Shown piece after piece: positions 6,231 through 14,873 of a stretch of DNA of 38,540 nucleotides. Position 1 is the stretch's first letter. Each line of letters begins with the position of its first letter. The notes under the pieces are model-generated. The model made no database searches, had not been told where the DNA came from, and worked only from the letters and a program-made list of their open reading frames with translations. A program made the translations under genes and the position numbers. The DNA comes from JAENVU01 sp031422675 (GTDB lineage: Bacteria; Actinomycetota; Acidimicrobiia; IMCC26256; JAENVU01), in contig JANPMG010000036.1 of assembly GCA_031422675.1 (NCBI GenBank), positions 1 to 38,540 on the forward strand, read 5' to 3'.

Positions 6231-8015
6231 TCAGGTGGGACGGGCAGTGGTGATTGCGACCACGAGTTTGGGGAGCACCTCGTGGTAGTCGCCGACGATG
6301 CCGACGTCGACGGCGTCGAACACCAGCGCGTGGGGATCGGAGTTGATCGCGAGGATCGTGCCGGCGGTGCGAACGCCGACCATGTGGTTGAACTTTCCGT
6401 TGGCGCCGATGCTCACGAAGAGGCGCGGTGAGATGGTCCGACCCGTGATCCCGATCTGGCGCGCCCGCGGGAGCCAACCGAGGTCGGTCACCTTGCGGGT
6501 GGCCGCGATCTCGGCACCGAGCGCGCGCTGGAGCGGTTCGAGACTCGGGTAGTCGCTCGGTGCCACCCCCTGGCCGACGCCGATGACGGCATCGGCATCC
6601 GCCAACGTGTCCAGATCGTCGTCACGCGTGCGCGCCAAGATCTCCACTCGGCTCCGGGGTTCGACCGGTAAGACCGTCACGGGCGGCGTGTGCAGGCGCG
6701 GAGTCTTGCGGGGAAGGACTCCGGCGCGCACGGTGGCCATCTGCGGGCGGGTGGTGCACCGGATCGCGGCGACGATCTGGCCGCCGAACGCCGGTTTCCA
6801 CGCCACCAGATCGCCACCATCGCGTTCGAGCTCCACTGCGTCGCCCGTGAGTCCGGTGCGCAGCGTCGCGGCGACGCGCCCGGCGACTTCGCGGCCCCAC
6901 GCGGTGCTCGGCGTCAGGATCGCCCACGGATCGAGCGCGAGCGCCCACGTGGAGATGCCGGCCGCCGTGTCCTCCTCGCTCGCGAGTTCGAGACCGTCGA
7001 GCCGGATCACACTGTCCGCGCCCCAGCTCCCGAGTTCGTCGACATCCATTTCCTCGGTGGTCAGCGCGACCGGTGACGCGCCGAGGTCCCGGGCCGCACC
7101 GAGCAGTTCGCGGGTGAGCGATGCGCGACCGGGCTCGACCACGACGCCGATCTCCGGTTCCTCCAGCGGCGCCACGCCGAGGACCGCACCTCGATCCGGG
7201 TCGGTGTCGTGGGCGGCGTCCAACGCGCCCCGGTCGATCAAGACGCGCACCGCAGCCGCGATCTGATCGTCGAGCGCGGCACCGGGTTCGCGAAGCCGCA
7301 TCCGATCGGAAGCGACGTGCCGGGTGGTGCCGACCGTGGTCGGGCTTGCGCCGCCGCCCCAAGGCCCGGGGCCGAGGTCAGCGGCAGTCACGCGGCGAAT
7401 GAGTTCGGTCGCAACCTCGGCACGACGCGCCGGATCCACCTTGCACGGGTCGATCAGTCGCTCGGCCGTCGACACGATGGCCGGCAACGCCACCCGAAGC
7501 TGCGCCCACCCGTCGTCGTGTTCGGCGCGAATGTCCAGGTTGCCCTCGACCAGCGCAAGGTGACGGGCTCCGGTTACGAATGGGAGGTCCAAGAGTTGCG
7601 CGAGCTCCGGCCCTACCTGGCCCGTGTCGGCATCAACGGAGTTCCGGCCGACGAGGATCAGGTCGAACGGACCGCCGAGTGTGAGCGCGGCGGCGAGCGC
7701 AGTCGCAGTTGCGAGGGTGTCGGAACCGGAGAATCGGGGATCGGTGACGAGCACGCCGGAGATGTCGACGTTGCGATCTTCACCCCACGCGATCGCTTCT
7801 CGGAGCGTGTCCTCGGCGGCGGGCGGCCCCAACGTCATCACGGTCACCGTGCCGTGATGTTCGGCGGCGATGGTGACGGCCTGCGCGACGGCCCGGCGGC
7901 AATAGGCGCTCATCTCGAGTTCCATGCCGTCGCGGATGAGGCGCCCGTCGGGGCCGAGGGCCAGGGCCTCGAAGGCCGGAATCTGCTTGACCAGGGCGGC
8001 GATCCGGAGGCTCAT
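6231..8015 (-). CDS. Single-chain electron transfer flavoprotein (ETF beta-alpha fusion)
   Basis: A 594-residue protein joins the two ETF subunits. Residues 1 to ~235 are the beta-type domain (LRIAALVKQIPAFE start; DLILVGRNSVDADTGQVGPE, the ETF-beta signature). Residues ~265-594 are the alpha-type domain, ending in the FAD-binding C-terminal half (GRTISPRLFVSIGANGKFNH from residue 525, then TAGTILAINSDP and VGIVGDYHEVLP). The usual alpha-subunit segment GISGAIQH is replaced by GANGKFNH, so the flavin site is divergent. ETFs take electrons from acyl-CoA dehydrogenases, five of which are in this window, and pass them to the quinone pool through ETF-QO. The length roughly equals beta plus alpha, so this looks like a genuine fusion and not a read-through. 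The ATG at 8015 lacks a ribosome binding site; TAGCAT lies 9 bases upstream. Confidence 0.88.
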   Translation of the reverse strand: MSLRIAALVKQIPAFEALALGPDGRLIRDGMELEMSAYCRRAVAQAVTIAAEHHGTVTVMTLGPPAAEDTLREAIAWGEDRNVDISGVLVTDPRFSGSDTLATATALAAALTLGGPFDLILVGRNSVDADTGQVGPELAQLLDLPFVTGARHLALVEGNLDIRAEHDDGWAQLRVALPAIVSTAERLIDPCKVDPARRAEVATELIRRVTAADLGPGPWGGGASPTTVGTTRHVASDRMRLREPGAALDDQIAAAVRVLIDRGALDAAHDTDPDRGAVLGVAPLEEPEIGVVVEPGRASLTRELLGAARDLGASPVALTTEEMDVDELGSWGADSVIRLDGLELASEEDTAAGISTWALALDPWAILTPSTAWGREVAGRVAATLRTGLTGDAVELERDGGDLVAWKPAFGGQIVAAIRCTTRPQMATVRAGVLPRKTPRLHTPPVTVLPVEPRSRVEILARTRDDDLDTLADADAVIGVGQGVAPSDYPSLEPLQRALGAEIAATRKVTDLGWLPRARQIGITGRTISPRLFVSIGANGKFNHMVGVRTAGTILAINSDPHALVFDAVDVGIVGDYHEVLPKLVVAITTARPT

Positions 8016-8024
8016 CGAGCGGCG

Positions 8025-8030
8025 ATGCTA
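8025..8030 (-). promoter_or_regulatory. Putative leaderless -10 box (TAGCAT) for the fused ETF gene
   Basis: On the minus strand TAGCAT is separated by 9 bases from the ATG at 8015. No ribosome binding site lies between. It matches the TANNNT -10 consensus; no clear -35 box is seen. The 113-bp gap 8016-8128 to the upstream LLM gene holds nothing else recognisable. Confidence 0.4.
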
Positions 8031-8128
8031 CGTCGTGTTCGGCCGGCGTCGTTCAGTGGCGGCAGCGTCATCGTTCTGCGGGGCGGTGTCATCGATGGCG
8101 AGGTCGCCGTCGGTGATGAACGTGAACC

Positions 8129-9001
8129 TCAGACGATCTCGCGCAGCGCCGCGAGCTGCTCGCAGTAGTGGTCGAGCGAATGGTGCACCAGGCGCACCGC
8201 GAGCCCGGTTGCGCCGATCGCCTGCATGCGGCCGAGCTGCTCGGCCACGCGGTCCGGCTCGGCGACGGGGTCCCACGGCCGGTCGTTCTGGAGGATGACT
8301 TCGAGCGGACGGGTCCGCGCCGCCCACGACGCAGTGGTGCGGGCGCGGTCGATCAGTTCGCCGAGTTCGGCGGTGCGGAGTCCGAACGGTGCCCAACCAT
8401 CGCCGAGTTCGACGGCGCGCCGGAGCGATCGGCCACTCCGTCCGCCGACCCACAGTGGAACGTTCGGTTGGATCGCGTGGGGTTCGACGATCCACTCGCT
8501 GAACTCGAAGTGCTCGCCGGCGTACTCGGGTCGGGACCGAGACAGCGCGGCGCGTAACGCGCGCATCGCGTCGTCGGCGCGCGGGCCGCGGTCTGCGAAC
8601 TCGGCCCCGAGCAGCGCGAACTCGTCGGCCAACGATCCGGACCCGACGCCGAGAATGACGCGACCGTTGCTCACCACATCGAGGGTCCCGTAACGCTTCG
8701 CGATCGCCAACGGGTGGTGATAGCCGAGCACGAGCACGAACGTGGCGAATCGGATCGTGCTGGTGCGGGCGGCGAGATAGCCGAACACCGAGAGGGGGTC
8801 CCAGTAGGTCCCGCCGCGCACGTCGGCGACGTCCACCGGGACCGCCACGTGTTCGCTGCACGTGCAGAAGTCGTAGTCCAACGCTTCGGCGGTCACGACG
8901 GCCCGCTCGATGTCGGTGATGCCTGCCGATTCTTCCCATCGTGCATGCGCGCCGGGCAGGCGGGTGACGACCGGTGTGACCAGACCCAGGGTGAAGCTCA
9001 C
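8129..9001 (-). CDS. LLM-class (luciferase-like) F420- or FMN-dependent oxidoreductase
   Basis: A 290-residue TIM-barrel protein of the bacterial luciferase-like family. Diagnostic segments are YDFCTCSEHVAVP, RTSTIRFATFVLVLGYHHPL, AKRYGTLDVVSNGRVILGVG and PLWVGGRSGRSLRRAVELGDGW, which form the flavin/F420 phosphate-binding loops. In actinobacteria most members of this length use coenzyme F420, but FMN use cannot be excluded from sequence. The substrate is unknown. The GTG start at 9001 has TAGAAA upstream and a CTCCTC spacer instead of a ribosome binding site; an internal start is possible but would remove the first beta-strand. It is divergent from the response regulator, and 113 bases upstream of the ETF gene on the same strand. 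Confidence 0.88.
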   Translation of the reverse strand: MSFTLGLVTPVVTRLPGAHARWEESAGITDIERAVVTAEALDYDFCTCSEHVAVPVDVADVRGGTYWDPLSVFGYLAARTSTIRFATFVLVLGYHHPLAIAKRYGTLDVVSNGRVILGVGSGSLADEFALLGAEFADRGPRADDAMRALRAALSRSRPEYAGEHFEFSEWIVEPHAIQPNVPLWVGGRSGRSLRRAVELGDGWAPFGLRTAELGELIDRARTTASWAARTRPLEVILQNDRPWDPVAEPDRVAEQLGRMQAIGATGLAVRLVHHSLDHYCEQLAALREIV

Positions 9002-9080
9002 GAGGAGTTTCTATCTCGTCGAACGGCGAGGCCGGCGACGAACGACCGCGGTCGATCCGATCGCATGTCAGGCTGTCGGT

Positions 9081-9755
9081 ATGCGCGTCCTGGTGGTAGA
9101 GGACGAGGTGAAGCTCGCCGGTTTGCTCGCGCGCGGATTGGCCGAGGAGGGATACGCCGTCGACGTGACCGGGAGTGGGTCAGAAGCCGTGTGGTACGCC
9201 ACCGAGAACGAATACGACGTGGTGTTGCTCGATCTCGGACTCAGCGACGGCGACGGCATCGAGGTGTGCCGGACGCTGCGGGCGAACGAGCGGTGGGCTC
9301 CGATCATTGTGGTGACCGCCCGTGACGACGTCTCGGATCGAGTGACGCTGCTGGATCTGGGAGCGGACGACTACCTCACCAAGCCGATCGTGTTCGAAGA
9401 GTTGGTGGCGCGTATCCGCGCGGTCGTGCGCCGGGGACGACCGCCGCGTCCGTCGGTGTTGTCCTCCGGCGACCTCGTCCTCGACCCGGCCACTCGTGCG
9501 GTGGCTCGAGGGACCCAACCGGTCGACCTGACGGCCAAGGAGTTCGCCCTCCTGGAGTACTTGCTGCGCAATCCCGGTCGCGTGCTCGCACGCGCCGAGC
9601 TGGTGGAGCACGTTTGGGATTTCGCGTTCGCCGGTGACGCGCGGATCGTCGATGTCTACGTGCGCTACCTGCGGCGCAAGATCGACGAACCGTTCGGGAC
9701 CATCACGATCGAAACCGTTCGGGGTGTGGGTTACCGAGTGCGAACCGAACCGTGA
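9081..9755 (+). CDS. OmpR/PhoB-type response regulator
   Basis: A 224-residue response regulator. The receiver domain (1-~118) has the acidic pair E7/D8, phospho-acceptor D51 (VVLLDLGLSDGDG), T79 (VVTARDD) and K101 (DDYLTKPI). The C-terminal winged-helix DNA-binding domain has LTAKEFALLEYLLRNPGRVL, RIVDVYVRYLRRKID and ETVRGVGYR. It is cytoplasmic and phosphorylated by the kinase encoded directly downstream; its stop overlaps the kinase GTG start by 4 bases, so they are translationally coupled. The start was set at the ATG that yields the canonical MRVLVVEDE beginning; longer readings add unrelated residues. The likely targets include its own operon and the secreted protein after the kinase, but no operator repeat was identified. 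Confidence 0.95.
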   Translation: MRVLVVEDEVKLAGLLARGLAEEGYAVDVTGSGSEAVWYATENEYDVVLLDLGLSDGDGIEVCRTLRANERWAPIIVVTARDDVSDRVTLLDLGADDYLTKPIVFEELVARIRAVVRRGRPPRPSVLSSGDLVLDPATRAVARGTQPVDLTAKEFALLEYLLRNPGRVLARAELVEHVWDFAFAGDARIVDVYVRYLRRKIDEPFGTITIETVRGVGYRVRTEP

Positions 9756-11104
9756 ACGCACCGATTCGAGTTCGACTGGCCGCAGCGTTCGCGGGGACGC
9801 TGGCCGTCGTGCTGGTTGCGATCGGACTCTTGGTGTTCGTCCGGTTTCGCGACGACCTGGATCGAGCGATCGACACCGAACTCCGTAACCGCGCGAGCTC
9901 GTTCTTCGAAGCCCGCAGCCCCGACCCGCAGCTCCGCAAAGATTTGTTGGGATTGTCCGACGAGCACTTCGGGCAGGCCTTGGAACCATCCGGGCGCGTG
10001 ACGTCGTTCAGTCGGCAGGTCACCCGTACGCCGCTCGCGGCGATCAGACCATTGGGTCTTCGAAACGCGACGGTGGCCACCCGCGTCGAGCGGCGACCGG
10101 TGCGTCTGTTGGTGGTGCGTCGGGGAACCACCACCCTGATCCTGGCGAGCGCACGCGACGATCGCAACGATGCCCTCGGTCATCTCACCAATCTGCTCTG
10201 GGTGGGTGGCGGCGCCACGCTGGTCATCGCCAGCACGCTGGCGTGGGTCCTCGCCGGGGCCGCGTTGCGGCCGGTGGAGCGGCTGCGAAGAAGTGCAGTC
10301 GAGTATTCGGCGACCAACCTCGACCAGCGCATAGCGATCCCCCGGGCGAACGATGAACTCCGCCGACTCGCCGCCACGCTGAACGCAATGCTCGATCGGC
10401 TCCAGGCGAGTTTCGAAGATCAACGCTCGTTCGTCGACCGGGCCAGCCACGAGCTGCGGACGCCCCTCGCCAACCTGTCGCTCGAGCTGGAGTTGGCCCT
10501 TCGCCGCGAGCGCAGTGCCGAGGAACTCCGCGGCGCGTTGCACGGTGCTGCGAACGAAGCCCAACGGTTGGACCGGCTCGCGGCGAATCTCTTGGTCTTG
10601 GCGCGAACCACGGACGGTTCGATCCCGATCGCGCCCGAGCCGACGGATGTCGGCCGGCTCGTGGACGCGACGCTGCGATCGTTCTCGGCGCGGGCGGGCA
10701 CCGCGGGACTGGAACTGGTCGCGGACCTGTCACCGAAGGCCCCGGTGTCGGTCGATCCGGTTCGGATCCGTCAGGCCCTTACGAACTTGCTGGACAACGC
10801 GATTCGCGTCAGCCCTCGAGGCGGCACGGTGACCGTACGCGTGCGCGACACCGGCGACACGATGACCGTCGCGGTCGCAGACCAGGGTCCGGGATTCACG
10901 CCGGAGCTTGCGCAGTCCGCGTTCGACGTCTTCGTGAGGGGTCGAGGAGCGGATCGCTCGCCCGAAGGTGCCGGCCTCGGGCTGTCGATCGTCTGGGCCG
11001 TCGCCGCCTCTCACGGCGGGACCGTCAGGATCGAGTCATCACCGCATGGAGCAACGATCGTCATGACGCTGCCTCGTATGCAGCAGGAAGAGTTGCCGCT
11101 TTAA
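9752..11104 (+). CDS. Membrane sensor histidine kinase (HAMP, HisKA, HATPase_c)
   Basis: A 450-residue kinase with a transmembrane segment near residues 9-31, an extracytoplasmic sensor region of about 115 residues, a second transmembrane segment near 148-172, a HAMP domain (LRPVERLRRSAVEYSATNLD, ~172-222), the phospho-accepting H233 in ASHELRTPLANLS, and a C-terminal ATPase with N-box NLLDNAIRVSP, G1 box VADQGPGF and G2 box GAGLGLSIV. The sensor region has no recognised domain. It starts with GTG overlapping the response-regulator stop (GTGA) and pairs with that regulator. The signal is unknown. The secreted 412-residue protein 70 bases downstream may be co-regulated. Confidence 0.94.
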   Translation: MNAPIRVRLAAAFAGTLAVVLVAIGLLVFVRFRDDLDRAIDTELRNRASSFFEARSPDPQLRKDLLGLSDEHFGQALEPSGRVTSFSRQVTRTPLAAIRPLGLRNATVATRVERRPVRLLVVRRGTTTLILASARDDRNDALGHLTNLLWVGGGATLVIASTLAWVLAGAALRPVERLRRSAVEYSATNLDQRIAIPRANDELRRLAATLNAMLDRLQASFEDQRSFVDRASHELRTPLANLSLELELALRRERSAEELRGALHGAANEAQRLDRLAANLLVLARTTDGSIPIAPEPTDVGRLVDATLRSFSARAGTAGLELVADLSPKAPVSVDPVRIRQALTNLLDNAIRVSPRGGTVTVRVRDTGDTMTVAVADQGPGFTPELAQSAFDVFVRGRGADRSPEGAGLGLSIVWAVAASHGGTVRIESSPHGATIVMTLPRMQQEELPL

Positions 11105-11174
11105 CGGACCTCTCATAGTCGGTTCTGCACACTGCTCGGAGACGTCGACCGACGCCAGCAGAGGAGCCGCAATC

Positions 11175-12413
11175 ATGTCGAACCGATTCCATCGTCGAAC
11201 CGCCGACCATCGCCGATCCGCCGACCATCGTCGCACCGGCCGGCTTACCCGCCTGAGCCTGTCCGCCGCGCTGATCGCAGTGCCGAGTTTGGGGGCGGCG
11301 CCCGCCGCCGAGGCCGTTGCCCGAGCACCGATCTCGCGGGCCGCGACCGGAGGGCGGGTCGACACCGTGGTGCCGACGTTCAGCCATCCCACGCGGATCA
11401 CGAATCCACTGTTTCCCATCACCACCACGAGGCATATGGTCGGGCTCGGCGAGGAGGGCACCACCCGTCTACGACACGAGACAACTCTCCTCGATCGCAC
11501 GCGCACGATCCGTTGGAACGGCCAGGACGTCGAAGTCATCGTCTCGCAGTTCGTGGCGTACGGCGACGAACGCATCATCGAGATCGCGATCGACTACTTC
11601 GCCCAAGGCGACGACGGTGCGGTCTGGTACTTCGGCGAAGACGTCACCAACTACGAGGACGGCCAGATCAAGGATCACAATGGGACCTGGCTTGCGGGCA
11701 AGGACGGCCCTCCGGGGATGATCATGCCCGCCCACCCCAAGGTCGGAGATATCTACCGGCCCGAGAACATCCCCGGAGTCGTGTTCGAAGAGACGACGGT
11801 CAAGGCGGTCGGCCTCACCGTGTCGGGCCCGTCCGGCGCAGTCTCGGGCGCCATTCGCGTCGAGGAGCATCCCATGAATGCAGACGTCGAGACCAAGGTG
11901 TACGCGCCGGGCTACGGGGAGTTCGAGGCGACGGTCCCGGCGTCCTCCGAACATCTCGTCAGCGCAGTCGCGGTGCCGACCGACATCAAGCGTGTCTCCG
12001 AGCCTGATGCACTCGACGCGTTGTCGGACGCAGCTCGCGATGCCCTCGACGGCGCGAAGTCCGACCGATGGTCGAAGCTGCGTGCGGGAGCTGCCGAAGT
12101 CGGCGGGGCGTGGGATGGTGCGCGGCGCGACGGCGTTCCCGCAGTGCTCGAGACGGCGATGACGCGATCGGTGAAGGATCTGAGGAACGCAGCGGCTGCT
12201 CGTGATCGGTCGGCGTACGCGCAAGCGGCGCTCGACATCGAGTTCGCGGCGATGGACATCGAGTTGCAGTACACCGATCGGGCCGAGGTCGACCATGATC
12301 GGCTCGAGTCCTGGAAGCGCCAGAAGCAGCTCGACCAGGCCGCCGGTGACGCCGCCGGAGTGGCGAGTGACCGAATCATCATTGCGGCGATCAAAGCTCG
12401 TCCGCAACGTTGA
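11175..12413 (+). CDS. Secreted protein of unknown function
   Basis: A 412-residue protein with a long basic N-region, a hydrophobic core (about residues 26-45) and a likely signal peptidase site after AAEA (A47). The N-region is a small internal duplication (TADHRR, SADHRR), visible in DNA as an 18-bp direct repeat near 11202-11235. The mature part contains NPLFPITTTRHMVGLGEEGT, VSQFVAYGDERIIEIAIDYF and AVWYFGEDVTNYEDG, a conserved-looking beta-rich block, followed after residue ~275 by a helical, Ala/Asp/Arg-rich tail. The family is known to me only as hypothetical exported proteins; no catalytic motif is evident. AGAGGAG precedes the ATG. Its place after a two-component system suggests that it is a target or ligand-handling protein of that system. 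A strong hairpin terminator follows. Confidence 0.75.
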   Translation: MSNRFHRRTADHRRSADHRRTGRLTRLSLSAALIAVPSLGAAPAAEAVARAPISRAATGGRVDTVVPTFSHPTRITNPLFPITTTRHMVGLGEEGTTRLRHETTLLDRTRTIRWNGQDVEVIVSQFVAYGDERIIEIAIDYFAQGDDGAVWYFGEDVTNYEDGQIKDHNGTWLAGKDGPPGMIMPAHPKVGDIYRPENIPGVVFEETTVKAVGLTVSGPSGAVSGAIRVEEHPMNADVETKVYAPGYGEFEATVPASSEHLVSAVAVPTDIKRVSEPDALDALSDAARDALDGAKSDRWSKLRAGAAEVGGAWDGARRDGVPAVLETAMTRSVKDLRNAAAARDRSAYAQAALDIEFAAMDIELQYTDRAEVDHDRLESWKRQKQLDQAAGDAAGVASDRIIIAAIKARPQR

Positions 12414-12431
12414 TCTCACCGGCCAGGCGGG

Positions 12432-12461
12432 AGGCGGTACGCGGTTCACCGCGTACCGCCT
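12432..12461. terminator. Bidirectional hairpin terminator between convergent genes
   Basis: A perfect 13-bp stem (12432-12444 with 12449-12461, arm AGGCGGTACGCGG) with a TTCA tetraloop sits between the secreted-protein stop (12413) and the end of the convergent acyl-CoA dehydrogenase (12485). It has no long U-tract, as is common for high-GC actinobacterial terminators. Confidence 0.8.
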
Positions 12462-12484
12462 TCGCGTTCGCGTCGCATCGTCGT

Positions 12485-13756
12485 TCATGCGCGAGGCACG
12501 ATCCGCAGGGCCTTTTTGGCGATGATGTTCTTCTGGATTTCGGTGGCGCCGGCACCGATCGACGTGTAGCGCTGCCAGGAGTAGTTGCGCGCCCACTGGC
12601 CGCCGTCGATTGCCCCGGGTTCACCCTTCGCGATGAGCCCGGCCGGTCCCAAGAGGTCGACGGCCAACTCGGCGAGAGTCTGCGCGATGCGAGACCACTG
12701 GAGCTTTGCGAGGGGAACCTCGGGCCAGTTCGGTTCGCCGTTGATGATCTTGGTCAACGCCCGGTAGTTGAGGAGCCGGGTCAACTCGATCTGCGCGAAC
12801 GCGCGGCCGATGCGATCGCGCAACGCCGGGTCGCGAAGCGCATCGGGGTTCACCGATCGCGTGGTTGCGATCATCGTCCGCAGGTCGGCGGCCATCCTGA
12901 TCGACAGTCCCGCGGTTCCCACCCGCTCGTGGCCGAGGGTGCTCATCGCGACCTGCCAGCCTTCCCCCTCCCCGCCGAGCCGACACTCGGCCGGAACGAT
13001 CGCATCGGTGAAGAACACGTCGTTCAGCATCGTGTCGCCGGTGATGTCCCGGATCGGCCGACACTCGATGCCCGGCGTGTGCAGGTCGATGACGAACGCG
13101 GTGATGCCTTCGTGCTTCACGCCACGCGCGAATGCGGTGGGGTCGGTGCGCAAGAGAAAGAGTCCCCACCGAGCGAGGTGCGCCGAGGACGTCCACGTCT
13201 TCTGGCCGTTCACCACGTAGTGGCCACCAGCCGCGTCGTCGTGGCCTGCGTCTTCGTGGCCCGAGTCGTCGTCGCTCGCGATCGCCGTGGTGCGCATGTT
13301 GGCGAGATCGGATCCCGCTTCGGGCTCACTGAAGCCTTGGCACCAGTGTTCGTCGGCCGAGAGGATGCCGGGCAGCCACCGCGCCTGCTGTTCGGGCGTG
13401 CCCCATTGCAGGATCATCGGACCGATCTGCCAGATGCCGTTCGCGTTGTACACGCCCGGCGCTTTCACCGCCGCCATCTCCTCGGCGTAGATCGCGTTCT
13501 GCACCGGCGTCGCTTCACGTCCGTTGCGATCCCGGGGCCAGTTGATGGCGGCCCAGCGGCCCTCGTTCAGCCGTCGTTGCCAGTCCCGGCGCCGAGCTTG
13601 CGTGCGGTCGAAACCGCCGGCCGGTACACCACCGGCGGCGTCACCACTGGCGCCGCCGTCGGTCCAGTCCGCCAGGAACCGGGGCAACTCCGCGTCGAGC
13701 CACGCGCGCAACTCGTCGCGGAAGGCGAGATCGGCGGCCGTGAACGCGAAGTCCAT
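12485..13756 (-). CDS. Acyl-CoA dehydrogenase, large-subunit type
   Basis: A 423-residue flavoenzyme with the family segments GTPEQQARWLPGILSADEHW, CQGFSEPEAGSDLANMRT (flavin/substrate loop) and GAGATEIQKNIIAKKALRI at the C-terminus. The usual late catalytic glutamate is absent (GAGAT in place of YEGT); instead E277 in MSTLGHERVG occupies the helix-G position used as base by isovaleryl-CoA dehydrogenase and by mycobacterial steroid-pathway enzymes. A low-complexity Asp/His/Gly insert (residues ~161-178) decorates a surface loop. It is divergent from the small-subunit-like enzyme at 13785, with starts only 28 bases apart. The pair may form an alpha2beta2 dehydrogenase, as with FadE28-FadE29. 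Electrons would go to an ETF such as the fused one here. Confidence 0.9.
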   Translation of the reverse strand: MDFAFTAADLAFRDELRAWLDAELPRFLADWTDGGASGDAAGGVPAGGFDRTQARRRDWQRRLNEGRWAAINWPRDRNGREATPVQNAIYAEEMAAVKAPGVYNANGIWQIGPMILQWGTPEQQARWLPGILSADEHWCQGFSEPEAGSDLANMRTTAIASDDDSGHEDAGHDDAAGGHYVVNGQKTWTSSAHLARWGLFLLRTDPTAFARGVKHEGITAFVIDLHTPGIECRPIRDITGDTMLNDVFFTDAIVPAECRLGGEGEGWQVAMSTLGHERVGTAGLSIRMAADLRTMIATTRSVNPDALRDPALRDRIGRAFAQIELTRLLNYRALTKIINGEPNWPEVPLAKLQWSRIAQTLAELAVDLLGPAGLIAKGEPGAIDGGQWARNYSWQRYTSIGAGATEIQKNIIAKKALRIVPRA

Positions 13757-13765
13757 AACATGCCG

Positions 13766-13771
13766 AGCCTA
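13766..13771 (-). promoter_or_regulatory. Putative leaderless -10 box (TAGGCT) for the 12485-13756 dehydrogenase
   Basis: On the minus strand TAGGCT precedes the ATG at 13756 by 9 bases with no ribosome binding site between. It lies inside the 28-bp gap between two divergent starts; the plus-strand gene uses AGGAGG (13775-13780) in the same gap. Confidence 0.4.
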
Positions 13772-13784
13772 CGCAGGAGGATCA

Positions 13785-14873
13785 GTGGATTTTCAGTTCT
13801 CCGACGAGCAGAACGCGCTGCGTGCGGCCGTGCGCGCCTTCATGATCGAATGGGTCCAGGGCCACGACGCGCGCGACGGCCTGGCCGAGACCGACTGGGA
13901 TGCGATCGCCGGGCTCGGCTGGCCGGGGATGTTGATCCCGGAGGAGCTGGGTGGGCTCGGTCTCGGGTTGGTGGACGCGGTCGTGGTGCTCGAAGAGATG
14001 GGGCGCGTCGCGTTCCCGGGCCGATTCTTCTCCTCCGCCGTCGTTGCCACGATCGCGGCGCGTCGGCTCGGATGCACCGACCTCCTGCGCGGCTTGGCCG
14101 CGGGGGAGCACGCCACGGTCGCGCTCGAAGAGGTGGGATCCGGTGATCCGGTCGACCGGGTGCGTACCACGGCGCGCCGGAAGGGCGCTGCGTGGGTGCT
14201 CTCGGGCGTGAAGCCGCTCGTCCTCGACGCCCACGACGCGGACTGGGTTCTCGTCGCGGCGCGTACGCCCGATGGTCTCGAGACCTTCAAGCTCACGAAT
14301 CCGCATGCCGTGCCGGTTGCCACGATGGACGCGACGCGCGCCGCGGCCAGGATCGAACTGGATGAGACCGCCGCCGAGCCCGTCGGTCCCCTCGGCGACC
14401 ACACCGCGATCTGGCGGAGCATCGCCGACGACACCGCCGTCGCGTTGAGTGCCGAACTCGTCGGTGTGTGCGACGCGTCGCTCGTGATGGCGACTGCGTA
14501 CGCGGAGCAGCGGGTGCAGTTCGAGAAGCCGTTGGCTGCGCACCAGGTGATCCAACACAAGTTGGTGGACATGCTCCACGCCACCGAACTCGGCCGGGTT
14601 GGCGTGCACTACGCGGCCTGGGCCAGCGACGCGGGCGGGTCGAACGCGGGCGGGCCGGACGCGAGTCGGGCGGCGTCGATCGCGAAGTCGCAGATGGGTG
14701 AGGCCGCCGTGATGGTGACCGCCGAGAACATCCAGGTGCACGGTGCCGTCGGGTTCACGTGGGACTCGCTCGCCGGGGTGTTGTACCAACGCGCGAAGCA
14801 GAACGACGTGTTCGGCGGCGGTCAGAGTTTCCATCGCGCCCGAATCGCGGAGCTCGTGTTGGATCCGCGGTGA
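13785..14873 (+). CDS. Acyl-CoA dehydrogenase, small-subunit type (probably non-catalytic partner)
   Basis: A 362-residue protein, shorter than the usual 380-420 of active enzymes. The fold is clear: GLGWPGMLIPEELGGLGLGL, AYAEQRVQFEKPLAAHQVIQ and IQVHGAVGFTWDSLAGVLYQ. The helix-G region reads ADDTAVALSAELVG, with no glutamate at the base position, and no late catalytic glutamate is seen. This is the pattern of the small, silent subunit of heterotetrameric dehydrogenases (FadE28-like). The GTG at 13785 has AGGAGG 4 bases upstream. Its stop overlaps the GTG start of the CoA transferase (GTGA), so they are translationally coupled. A Gly/Asp/Ala-rich loop (SDAGGSNAGGPDAS) lies near residue 290. 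Confidence 0.88.
   Translation: MDFQFSDEQNALRAAVRAFMIEWVQGHDARDGLAETDWDAIAGLGWPGMLIPEELGGLGLGLVDAVVVLEEMGRVAFPGRFFSSAVVATIAARRLGCTDLLRGLAAGEHATVALEEVGSGDPVDRVRTTARRKGAAWVLSGVKPLVLDAHDADWVLVAARTPDGLETFKLTNPHAVPVATMDATRAAARIELDETAAEPVGPLGDHTAIWRSIADDTAVALSAELVGVCDASLVMATAYAEQRVQFEKPLAAHQVIQHKLVDMLHATELGRVGVHYAAWASDAGGSNAGGPDASRAASIAKSQMGEAAVMVTAENIQVHGAVGFTWDSLAGVLYQRAKQNDVFGGGQSFHRARIAELVLDPR

Noticed and set aside
12410..14146. 578-residue plus-strand open frame
   Set aside because: It is antisense to the 12485-13756 dehydrogenase and runs out of frame into the next one; composition is shadow-like.
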